Shown here: positions 1 to 6,346 of the stretch, one piece after another
How the letters are laid out: each line of letters opens with the position of its first letter
Position numbering within the stretch: the first letter of the stretch is position 1
Source: Collinsella sp.
GTDB lineage: Bacteria > Actinomycetota > Coriobacteriia > Coriobacteriales > Coriobacteriaceae
DNA: 14,369 bases
Assembly: GCA_019414325.1 (NCBI GenBank)
Contig: DXMG01000048.1
Span: forward strand, 1-14,369
Direction of reading: 5' to 3'
Translations under genes and position numbers: made by a program
Notes under the pieces: generated by a model
Database searches by the model: none
Seen by the model: the letters and a program-made list of their open reading frames with translations, nothing else
What the model was told of the DNA's origin: nothing

Positions 1-167
1 TCGACACCGCCGAGTTCGCGATCCCCGGCCTTGACGACGAGTTCCGCGTCATCGTCTCCCCGTGGATTCTGACGGTGCTCGTGACCGACCGCCTGGCTCG
101 CTACTACGAGACGGTCACCAAGCACAACCTCAACTACCGTCGCTACTATCACCAGTTCGACTACTAA
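1..167 (+). CDS. C-terminal fragment of a probable SIS-domain sugar isomerase/deglycase
   Basis: An open frame enters from the left edge (codons in phase from base 3) and ends with TAA at 165-167, giving about 54 C-terminal residues. The tail reads ...PWILTVLVTDRLARYYE... and ends ...RRYYHQFDY. A basic, tyrosine-rich RRY..xxxY ending after a 'His-Asn-Leu' stretch resembles the C-termini of SIS-domain sugar isomerases such as the fructosamine-6-phosphate deglycase FrlB. This is family recall from a short fragment, so the assignment is tentative. The next gene is a FrlC-like epimerase 73 bp downstream on the same strand, which fits a sugar or Amadori-product catabolic operon. The N-terminal SIS domain and active site lie outside the window. 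Confidence 0.5.
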   Translation, partial: DTAEFAIPGLDDEFRVIVSPWILTVLVTDRLARYYETVTKHNLNYRRYYHQFDY

Positions 168-240
168 GAGCAAATAACGTTTGTGTAATTGGGCCTCGCT
201 CCTATATGGAACGGGGCCTCGCTTGGGTTGGAGAGTAATT

Positions 241-1077
241 ATGAGCTATCCCCAGCTTGCCGTCATGAATATCAGCCATCGTTATTTTGACCTTGAGGAA
301 TTCTTTTCTTCGGCAGCGGCCTCGGGCTACACGTGTTGCGAGCTTTGGACCGGGGCGATGCATCTGTATGTCGATTGCCATGGATACGATTCGCTCGGGC
401 AGGTGCGGGAGCTGTCGCAGCGGTATGGGGTTCGGATTGTGGGGCTTTGTCCCGAACAGAACAACCCCAAGCCGTGGAATATCGCGGCGCGTGGGAATGA
501 GGCGCGTGCCCGCACGCTCGCGTACTTTAAGAACGTTGTGGATATCGCGGCGGAACTTGGAGCCGAGCAGGTCATGGTCTCGAGCGGCTGGGCATTTTTG
601 AACGAGCCGATCGAGGACGCGTGGGGTCGCAGCGCCTCGATGCTGCGTGCGATTGCCGAGCATGCGGGAGAGCGCGGCGTGCGACTGGTGCTCGAGGCCC
701 TACAGCCGGTTGAGTCGATGATCGTGAACTCGGCGGCCGACACGAAGCGCATGATCGAGGCAGTTGATCATCCGGCACTTAAGGCGTGTCTGGATTTGGG
801 CGCTATGGCGGTGGCAGGGGATACCATCGACGATTATTTCGATCTGCTTGGCGAAGATGTCGCCCACGTGCATTTTGTCGATGTTGCGGCAGATGGCACG
901 ACGCATCTTGCCTGGGGTGACGGCGACCGCGATATGCGCGCCGACCTGGATAGGCTGGTGGCGCGCGGCTATCGCGGAGTTGTTTCGGCCGAGACCTATG
1001 ACGGGCGCTATTTCGCCGACCCCGCAGCTGCCGATGCGCAGGTAATGGCAGAGTATCGTCGTGCGATTGGCGCCTAG
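241..1077 (+). CDS. Sugar phosphate isomerase/epimerase, xylose-isomerase-like TIM barrel (FrlC-like)
   Basis: This 278-aa protein belongs to the AP-endonuclease-2/xylose-isomerase-like TIM-barrel family, whose members isomerise or epimerise sugars using a divalent metal. Visible landmarks are E152 in LEALQP, D185 in CLDLGAM, H209 and H211 in HVHFVD, and E251 in SAETYDGRY. These are placed as the usual Glu/Asp/His/Glu metal ligands. The 'PEQNNPKPWN' segment and the 'WGR...LEALQPVES' layout recall the fructoselysine 3-epimerase FrlC, of similar length (about 276 aa). The ATG at 241 was chosen because GGAGAG (230-235) lies 5 nt upstream. An in-frame TTG at 181 would add 20 residues but has no ribosome binding site. 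The preceding gene looks like a FrlB-type SIS protein, which supports an Amadori-sugar role, but the substrate cannot be read from sequence. Confidence 0.8.
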   Translation: MSYPQLAVMNISHRYFDLEEFFSSAAASGYTCCELWTGAMHLYVDCHGYDSLGQVRELSQRYGVRIVGLCPEQNNPKPWNIAARGNEARARTLAYFKNVVDIAAELGAEQVMVSSGWAFLNEPIEDAWGRSASMLRAIAEHAGERGVRLVLEALQPVESMIVNSAADTKRMIEAVDHPALKACLDLGAMAVAGDTIDDYFDLLGEDVAHVHFVDVAADGTTHLAWGDGDRDMRADLDRLVARGYRGVVSAETYDGRYFADPAAADAQVMAEYRRAIGA

Positions 1078-1162
1078 GCGGGTTTGGGTTGCGTCGATCT
1101 GCCCTATGTTTCCAAATGAATACGGCGTGAGCGGCTGCGATGGATTTTCCCCGCAAACACTC

Positions 1163-1171
1163 TAGTATGCT
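1163..1171 (+). promoter_or_regulatory. Possible his operon promoter -10 region (weak)
   Basis: The sequence TAGTATGCT contains overlapping candidate -10 hexamers (TAGTAT or TATGCT). No convincing -35 is visible; the nearest is an AT-rich GGATTTTCC at 1142-1150. The argument is mainly positional. Only 36 nt separate the leader hairpin (ends 1210) from the hisZG start, so a promoter for hisZG most likely lies upstream of the hairpin, in this AT-richer patch. A start of transcription near 1178 would put the hairpin at the very 5' end of the mRNA. Confidence 0.25.
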
Positions 1172-1180
1172 AAAGTACCC

Positions 1181-1210
1181 AGAAGACCGGCGGAGCTATG
1201 CCGGTCTTCT
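1181..1210 (+). terminator. Hairpin in the leader of hisZG: terminator of the upstream unit or his leader attenuator
   Basis: A perfect 11-bp inverted repeat, AGAAGACCGGC / GCCGGTCTTCT, encloses an 8-nt loop (1192-1199). It is followed by a pyrimidine-rich but not U-only stretch (GTTCTAT). It could end transcription of the preceding sugar gene. Because it sits only 36 nt before the hisZG start codon, it may also lie inside the his leader transcript. No long run of histidine codons and no T-box consensus is visible nearby. Confidence 0.55.
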
Positions 1211-1246
1211 GTTCTATATGAAACACAGCATGAGGAGGCTCACCAG

Positions 1247-2962
1247 ATGACGGCCACACCGTGGGGATTCCGGGACATATTGCCCGAGGAGGCTCAGGCG
1301 CGCGAGGAGATTGCGCTGACGGTGAAGGGCTGCTTTAGGGAGCATCATTACCTGCCGGTCGAGACGCCGCTGCTCGAGGACAAGGGCTCTCTCGAGGAGG
1401 GTGGCCGCATTGCGGACACCCCGTTTAAGCTCTTTGATGATGACGGCCGCCTGCTGGTGGTCCGTCCCGACAACACACTGCCGATCGTGCGCTTGGTTTC
1501 GACCCGCATGCGCGCGGCCGATCTGCCGCTGCGCCTTCGCTACGAGGCGCCGGTGGTTCGCGAGTGCCAGCGCAATGCCGGCGGCTCGCGTCAGTTTACG
1601 CAACTGGGCTTTGAGCTCATCGGTGCGGGCGACACCGCGGGCGATGTCGAGATCGTCTCGCTGGTGGCCGAGGCCGTGCGCAAGCTGGCACTGCCCGATG
1701 CGCGCATTATCGCAGGTAGCGTACGTCCGTTTAAGGAGCTGCTTGCGGCGTGCGAGGATCGCGAGCTGGCTGCCGAGGCATTGCGTTGTGTGCACGCTAA
1801 CGACTTTGTGGGTCTCGATGCCCGTGTGGCGGCAAGCGCCGAGCCCGAGGCCGTCAAGGCTGCCATCAGCGAGCTGCCGCGCTTGCACGGCGGCGCTGAG
1901 GTACTCGACCGCGTCGACGCGCTTCTGGCGGCGGTGGGCATTGTCGCGCCGCTCACGCGCGAGCTGCGTGCCCTGGTCGAGGGCCTGGCTCCCGAGGACG
2001 CCCAGGTGCTGTCCTTCGACTTCTCCATCATGAACTCGTTTGATTACTACACGGGTCTGGTCTTTAAGGCCTATGCCGGCGGCCTGCCCGATCCGGTGGG
2101 TTCGGGCGGACGCTACGACTCCATCTTTACCGGTGCATTTGGCGACGGCATCGAGGTGCCGGCGGCGGGCTTCGCCTTTTCGCTCGAGCGTCTAGAGGCC
2201 GCGCACACCTCGGCCGAGGACGCTGCTTCCGATGGCGATCACGCCGCGGGCCGTGGCGCCGAGGGTCCGCTGCGCATTGCCGTGCCCAAGGGCTCGCTTA
2301 AGGCCGACACACTCGACGTGCTCGAGGCCGCGGGCTTGGATGTCTCGGAGCTGCGCGATCCCGGTCGTCACCTCATCGTGCGCGGCCGCGACACACAGGC
2401 CGGCGAGGGCACGGTCGGCGATATCGAGTTTGTCATCGTGCGCCCCAGCGATGCGCCCGCCTTTGTGGGCTGCGGCGGTGCCGATTGCGGCATCTGCGGT
2501 TGGGATTCGCTTATCGAGGCAGACCTCAACCTGCTGCAGCTGGTCGATCTGGGCTACGGCCTGTGCACGTTTATCGAGGCAGAGCCCGCGTGGCGCGCCG
2601 GCCAGGCCGAGCACAACTATGCCCGTCGTGGGTCGCTTCGCGTGGCCACCAAGTATCCGCGCATCGCGAGTGCCTGGTATGCCGAGCGCGGCGTGAATGC
2701 CGATATCGTTTCGCTGCACGGCAATATCGAGCTGGGCCCCATTGTTGGCATGACCGACCGTATCGTGGATATTACCGCCACGGGCGCCACACTGCGCGAC
2801 AACGACCTGGTCATCACCGGCCGCATCATGGACTGCACGGCCCGCTTCTTTGTCAACCCGGGCGCTGCACGTCTGGATCCGCGCGTACGCAATCTGGCCG
2901 ATCGCTTGGCGGCAGCCGTGAAGGACAAGCATTTTGAGCCCGTTGCGGGCTCGGCACAATAG
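1247..2962 (+). CDS. hisZG: Fused ATP phosphoribosyltransferase: HisZ regulatory subunit joined to short-form HisG
   Basis: This 571-aa protein performs the first step of histidine synthesis, condensing ATP and PRPP to phosphoribosyl-ATP. Residues 1 to about 320 are HisZ, a histidyl-tRNA-synthetase-like regulatory domain without the anticodon-binding domain: GFRDILPEE at the N-terminus, a motif-2-like VVRECQRNAGGSRQFTQLGFE, and PVGSGGRYD. Residues about 321-341 form an Ala/Asp/Gly-rich linker. Residues 342-571 are a short-form HisG catalytic domain: LRIAVPKGSL (342-351), RVATKYPRIAS, NIELGPIVGM and the PRPP-binding DRIVDITATGATLRDN. Short-form HisG normally works in a complex with a separately encoded HisZ; here one ORF encodes both, with no stop between them. 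The start ATG follows AGGAGG (about 1232-1237) by 9 nt. Oddity: Cys409, Cys414 and Cys417 occupy the segment usually reading GAADLGI.G in HisG. It is the first gene of the operon. Confidence 0.95.
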   Translation: MTATPWGFRDILPEEAQAREEIALTVKGCFREHHYLPVETPLLEDKGSLEEGGRIADTPFKLFDDDGRLLVVRPDNTLPIVRLVSTRMRAADLPLRLRYEAPVVRECQRNAGGSRQFTQLGFELIGAGDTAGDVEIVSLVAEAVRKLALPDARIIAGSVRPFKELLAACEDRELAAEALRCVHANDFVGLDARVAASAEPEAVKAAISELPRLHGGAEVLDRVDALLAAVGIVAPLTRELRALVEGLAPEDAQVLSFDFSIMNSFDYYTGLVFKAYAGGLPDPVGSGGRYDSIFTGAFGDGIEVPAAGFAFSLERLEAAHTSAEDAASDGDHAAGRGAEGPLRIAVPKGSLKADTLDVLEAAGLDVSELRDPGRHLIVRGRDTQAGEGTVGDIEFVIVRPSDAPAFVGCGGADCGICGWDSLIEADLNLLQLVDLGYGLCTFIEAEPAWRAGQAEHNYARRGSLRVATKYPRIASAWYAERGVNADIVSLHGNIELGPIVGMTDRIVDITATGATLRDNDLVITGRIMDCTARFFVNPGAARLDPRVRNLADRLAAAVKDKHFEPVAGSAQ

Positions 2963-2989
2963 CGCGAGCACGCACGGGCGCCCCAACGT

Positions 2990-3034
2990 CCGGGCGGCGG
3001 GCCGACTGACGCCGCCGCCCGGTCTCTCGTTTTT
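2990..3034 (+). terminator. Intrinsic terminator-like hairpin between hisZG and hisD
   Basis: A perfect 11-bp GC stem, CCGGGCGGCGG (2990-3000) / CCGCCGCCCGG (3012-3022), with an 11-nt loop is followed by TCTCTCGTTTTT. This is a good rho-independent terminator shape. It lies inside the his operon, and only about 33 nt separate its T-run from the hisD start, too little for a clear separate promoter. It is therefore more likely a partial terminator, attenuator or mRNA-processing or stability element than a full operon end. Confidence 0.7.
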
Positions 3035-3067
3035 CGAACAAAACCTCGACCGATAGGGGATACCGAT

Positions 3068-4504
3068 ATGAAGACCATCAAGCTTGCTCCCGGGGAGCGC
3101 CTCGTTACCAACCAGCTCAACCGCAAGGGCGTGCTGCCGCAAAACATCGTCGACGCCGCCCGCGATATCGTGGCCAACGTGCGTGCTAACGGCGATGCCG
3201 CGGTGCGCGATTACTGTCAGCGTTTTGATGGTGTTGAGCTGCAGAGCTTCCGTCTGCCGCAAGAGCAGATCGATGCCGCGCTCGAAGGCCTCGATCCCGC
3301 TTTTGTCGCGGCGCTCGAAAAGGCTGCACGTCAGATTCGCGAGTTCCACCAGCGCGAGGTCGAGCAGAGCTGGTTTACCACGCGCCCGGACGGCACGATG
3401 CTCGGCGTTAAGGTGACCCCGCTTGCTGCGGCCGGTATCTACGTGCCGGGCGGTCGTGCACAGTACCCTTCCACCGTGCTTATGAACGTCATTCCCGCCA
3501 AGGTGGCCGGCGTCAAACGCGTGGTCATGGTAACCCCGCCGCAAAAGGATGGCCTGATTAGCCCGTATACGCTCGCGGCCGCCAAGCTCGGCGGCGTGGA
3601 CGAGATCTATATGGTGGGCGGCGCCCAGGCCGTGGCCGCGCTGGCGTACGGTACCGAGACCATTCCGCGTGTCGACAAGATTACCGGCCCGGGTAACGCC
3701 TTTGTCGCCGCTGCCAAGCAGATTGTCTCGGGTGATGTGGGTATCGATATGGTCGCCGGTCCCTCCGAGGTCTGCGTGCTGGCCGACGCCACGGCCAAGC
3801 CCATGGTGGTCGCGGCCGACCTGATGGCCCAGGCTGAGCATGATCCGCTGGCGGCCTGCTATCTGGTGACCTGCGACGAGCAGTTTGCGCGCGAGGTCGA
3901 GGCGGGCATCGACATTCTAGTAGCGCAGTCGCCGCGTGCCGAGATCACACGCGCCTCACTCGATAACGAGGGCACCATCGTGGTGGCAGCTGACATGGCG
4001 GCTGCCGTCGAGGCGGTGAACACCGTGGCGCCCGAGCACCTGGAGCTGCACTGCAAGGATGCGATGGGCCTGCTTGGCGGTATTCGCAACGCCGGCGCCA
4101 TCTTTGTGGGCGCTTGGAGCTCCGAGCCACTCGGCGATTACGTTGCCGGCCCCAATCACACGCTGCCGACCGGCGGCACGGCCATGTTCTCCAACCCGCT
4201 TTCGGTGGAGGAGTTCGTCAAGCGCTCGAGTGTCATTTGCTATACGCCTGAGGGCCTGCTCTCCGACGCTCCCGCCACGCAGCGCCTGGCCGAGGCCGAG
4301 GGTCTGTGGGCACACGCGCTTTCCGCCGCGCTGCGCCGCCGCGTGTTGGAGCAGGGCGAGGATGCCGTGAGCGCCGAGTCGCTCGCCGCGGCCGACCTGA
4401 CCAAGGTTGCCTGGCCGGGCGACGCCGTGGAGACGGTTGCCGAGGGCGTGGACCTGGCGGCTGCAAGCGCGAATGGTGCTGACGCGGTCGTCGAGGAGGC
4501 CTAA
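3068..4504 (+). CDS. hisD: Histidinol dehydrogenase
   Basis: HisD is a zinc, NAD-dependent enzyme that oxidises L-histidinol to L-histidine through histidinal, the last two steps of the pathway. The 478-aa product keeps the catalytic pair E323-H324 in NTVAPEHLEL. The four zinc ligands also line up with the E. coli pattern: Q255 and H258 (MAQAEHDPLA), D357 (LGDYVAGPNH) and H416 (EGLWAHALS). Other signatures are GPGNAFVAAAK, AGPSEVCVLAD and GPNHTLPTGGTA. The ATG at 3068 is preceded by AGGGGA (3055-3060). Family members are usually about 430-440 aa. Here about 45 extra residues, Ala/Val/Glu/Asp-rich and of low complexity, follow the conserved end. This tail also carries the hisC ribosome binding site (GAGGAGG, 4493-4499). 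One base separates the TAA from the hisC ATG, implying translational coupling. Confidence 0.97.
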   Translation: MKTIKLAPGERLVTNQLNRKGVLPQNIVDAARDIVANVRANGDAAVRDYCQRFDGVELQSFRLPQEQIDAALEGLDPAFVAALEKAARQIREFHQREVEQSWFTTRPDGTMLGVKVTPLAAAGIYVPGGRAQYPSTVLMNVIPAKVAGVKRVVMVTPPQKDGLISPYTLAAAKLGGVDEIYMVGGAQAVAALAYGTETIPRVDKITGPGNAFVAAAKQIVSGDVGIDMVAGPSEVCVLADATAKPMVVAADLMAQAEHDPLAACYLVTCDEQFAREVEAGIDILVAQSPRAEITRASLDNEGTIVVAADMAAAVEAVNTVAPEHLELHCKDAMGLLGGIRNAGAIFVGAWSSEPLGDYVAGPNHTLPTGGTAMFSNPLSVEEFVKRSSVICYTPEGLLSDAPATQRLAEAEGLWAHALSAALRRRVLEQGEDAVSAESLAAADLTKVAWPGDAVETVAEGVDLAAASANGADAVVEEA

Positions 4505-4505
4505 T

Positions 4506-5621
4506 ATGGCCGAGCTGACGCCCCGCATGAAGGAACTCGTCCAGCCCTATCTGGCCGGCATTGAGCCCTACAATCCTAACTTTACGCCCACGCGCATCAA
4601 CCTTTCGGCCAACGAGAACACCTATCCCGTGCCCGTCGGCGTGCGCGAGGCGGTTGATGCGGCCCTGGCTGCCACACCGCTCAATCGCTATCCCGATCCC
4701 ATGTCGAACGACCTGCGCGACGAGCTTGCTGCCTGGCATGGCGTGACGCGCGAGAATGTCTGCGTGGGAAACGGCGGCGACGAGCTGCTCTATAACTATC
4801 TGCTGGCGTTTGGTGGCGCGGGGAGGACCCTGCTCAACTGCCCGCCGTGCTTTAGCGAGTATGCCTTCTTTGCGTCTCTGTGCCAGACCGAGGTGCGCGA
4901 TGTGTGGCGCGACCCGGCGACCTTTGAGCTCGACCAGGCAGCCGTGCTTGCGGCGGCACCCGAGTGCAACCTGGCCATCGTGACCTCGCCCAATAACCCC
5001 ACGGGCGACGTGGCACCGCTCGACTTTGTCGCGGCGCTGTGCGATGCGTGCCCCGGCATGGTAATGGTCGACGAGGCTTATGTTGAGTTTGCCGACGATT
5101 CGTTTGGCACGGCCACCACGGCGCAGGGGCTTATCGCCGAGCATCCCAACCTGGTGATTCTGCATACGCTGTCCAAGGCGTTTGGCGCTGCCGGTGCGCG
5201 TCTGGGTTACGTGATCGCGGCACCCGAGGTCATCGACGTGTTCGCGGCGATTCGCCAGATCTATTCGGTCAACGTGCTGAGTCAGGCGGCAGCACTTGCC
5301 TGCGTGCGTGCCCGTGATGCCTATGCACCCGTGGTGGCGCAGATCGCATCCGAGCGCGAGCGCGAGCTGTGCGCCCTACGCGCAATGGCTGCCGAGGGTC
5401 TGACCGTGGAGGCGTGGCCGAGCGCGGCGAACTTTGTGCTCGTGCGCATGCCGCATGCCACGCGCGTGCGCGAGCGTCTGCGCGACGAGTATTCGATTTT
5501 GGTGCGCGACTTTAGCTACGCGCCGGGGCTCGCGGACTGCCTACGCATTACCGTGGGTACCCCGCAGGAAAACGACGAGGTGCTGGCTGCGTTTGCCGCG
5601 CTGGTGAAGGAGGAGATGTAG
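4506..5621 (+). CDS. hisC: Histidinol-phosphate aminotransferase
   Basis: This 371-aa, PLP-dependent, fold-type I aminotransferase converts imidazole acetol phosphate and glutamate to histidinol phosphate. The Schiff-base lysine is K224 in HTLSKAFGAAGARLGY. Other family marks are NLSANENTYPVP near the N-terminus, GNGGDELL (cofactor phosphate region), TSPNNPTGD, MVDEAYVEF and the C-terminal arginine segment CLRITVGT. The start at 4506 lies 6 nt after GAGGAGG (4493-4499) inside the hisD tail. Longer in-frame starts back to 4407 would overlap hisD by about 100 nt and add non-homologous residues. The gene ends with TAG directly adjoining the hisB ATG. Length is close to the family norm of about 350-370 aa. 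Confidence 0.96.
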   Translation: MAELTPRMKELVQPYLAGIEPYNPNFTPTRINLSANENTYPVPVGVREAVDAALAATPLNRYPDPMSNDLRDELAAWHGVTRENVCVGNGGDELLYNYLLAFGGAGRTLLNCPPCFSEYAFFASLCQTEVRDVWRDPATFELDQAAVLAAAPECNLAIVTSPNNPTGDVAPLDFVAALCDACPGMVMVDEAYVEFADDSFGTATTAQGLIAEHPNLVILHTLSKAFGAAGARLGYVIAAPEVIDVFAAIRQIYSVNVLSQAAALACVRARDAYAPVVAQIASERERELCALRAMAAEGLTVEAWPSAANFVLVRMPHATRVRERLRDEYSILVRDFSYAPGLADCLRITVGTPQENDEVLAAFAALVKEEM

Positions 5622-6209
5622 ATGGACCGCTATGCCGAGGTGACCCGCAAGACGGGCGAGACCGACATTGTCGTAAAGCTCGACCTGGACGGAAGCGGCG
5701 TGTGCGATATTTCGACCAGCGTGCCGTTTTTCGACCACATGCTCAACGCTTTTGGCCGCCATGGTCTGTTCGATCTGACGGTGCACGCGGTGGGCGACGT
5801 GGAGGTCGATGCGCACCACACCGTCGAGGACACGGGTATCGTGCTGGGCGAGGCGTTTTGCCAGGCGCTGGGCGACAAGGCGGGCATTACGCGCTTTGCC
5901 GACGCGGCGATTGCCATGGACGAGACGCTTGTGATGGCTGCTGTTGATATTTCGGGCCGCGGGCAGGCCTACTGCGAGCTGCCCGTGCCGACCGAGCGCG
6001 TGGGCAGCTTTGATACCGAGCTGGCCGTCGAGTTCTTCTACGCCTTTGCGCGCGACGCCAAGCTCACGCTGCACGTGCGCGAGCTGGCGGGCGGCAACTC
6101 GCATCACATTATCGAGGCCGCCTTTAAGGCCGTGGGCCGCACGATGCGCCATGCCTGTGAGCTGGATCCCCGCGTGCAGGGCATCCCCAGCACCAAGGGT
6201 TCACTGTAA
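5622..6209 (+). CDS. hisB: Imidazoleglycerol-phosphate dehydratase
   Basis: HisB dehydrates imidazole glycerol phosphate to imidazole acetol phosphate in a manganese-dependent reaction. The 195-aa protein is monofunctional, with no HAD-type histidinol-phosphatase domain as in the E. coli HisB fusion. It carries both duplicated half-site motifs: H65-H66 in DAHHTVEDTGIVLG and H161-H162 in GNSHHIIEAAFK, plus FFDHMLNAFGRHG near the N-terminus. The ATG immediately follows the hisC stop and is preceded by AAGGAGGAG (5607-5615) within the end of hisC. Its TAA stop (6207-6209) overlaps the first two bases of the inverted-repeat element that follows. Because the phosphatase domain is absent, histidinol-phosphatase must come from another gene. 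The PHP protein downstream of hisE fits that role. Confidence 0.97.
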   Translation: MDRYAEVTRKTGETDIVVKLDLDGSGVCDISTSVPFFDHMLNAFGRHGLFDLTVHAVGDVEVDAHHTVEDTGIVLGEAFCQALGDKAGITRFADAAIAMDETLVMAAVDISGRGQAYCELPVPTERVGSFDTELAVEFFYAFARDAKLTLHVRELAGGNSHHIIEAAFKAVGRTMRHACELDPRVQGIPSTKGSL

Positions 6210-6246
6210 CCTGCCAAAAAGGGACAGGTTTATTTTGGCAGGTTTT
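6208..6246 (+). terminator. Terminator-like hairpin formed by the left arm of the repeat
   Basis: AACCTGCCAAAA (6208-6219) pairs perfectly with TTTTGGCAGGTT (6233-6244) across a 13-nt loop, and the 3' side runs into TTTT (6243-6246). This local hairpin uses the same left-arm bases that would pair with 6292-6322 in the long-range fold, so the two structures exclude each other. That leaves open partial termination or attenuation between hisB and hisH. Confidence 0.5.
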
Positions 6247-6322
6247 ATCTGCGGAAATGCCGTCTCATGCAGTGGGTGAACGTTTAACCGACCAAAATAA
6301 ATCTGTCCCTTTTTGGCAGGTT
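6208..6322. repeat. 31-bp inverted repeat element between hisB and hisH (REP/MITE-like)
   Basis: Arms 6208-6238 and 6292-6322 are reverse complements over 31 bp with a single difference (G6228 opposite T6302, a G-U pair in RNA). They enclose 53 nt of unrelated sequence. The arm core is CCTGCCAAAAAGGGACAG followed by a TTTATTTTGG block. The GGGACAG...TTTATTTT wording resembles palindromic repeats seen near REP-associated tyrosine (IS200-like, Y1) transposases; this is recall, not a search result. No transposase ORF is present. The left arm begins inside the hisB TAA codon and the right arm ends 25 nt before the hisH start. Confidence 0.75.
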
Positions 6323-6346
6323 TTGAATGGGGAAAAGGAGGGTCGC

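Noticed and set aside
1078..1246. T-box riboswitch controlling the his operon
   Set aside because: The region is short and lacks the conserved TGGNACCGCG T-box sequence or a recognisable Stem I.
1218..1250. 10-codon ORF MKHSMRRLTR overlapping the hisZG start as a possible his leader peptide
   Set aside because: It has a single His codon, no ribosome binding site of its own, and contains the hisZG Shine-Dalgarno; chance explains it better.
2192..3841. 549-codon minus-strand ORF spanning the hisZG-hisD junction
   Set aside because: It is the antisense shadow of two clear his genes in GC-rich DNA, with a His/Arg/Gly-rich composition and no recognisable domain.
6257..6346. Longer hisH from the ATG at 6257
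   Set aside because: The extra 30 residues are encoded by the inverted-repeat element, and the GTG at 6347 has a strong AAGGAGGG and starts directly at the conserved HisH N-terminus.
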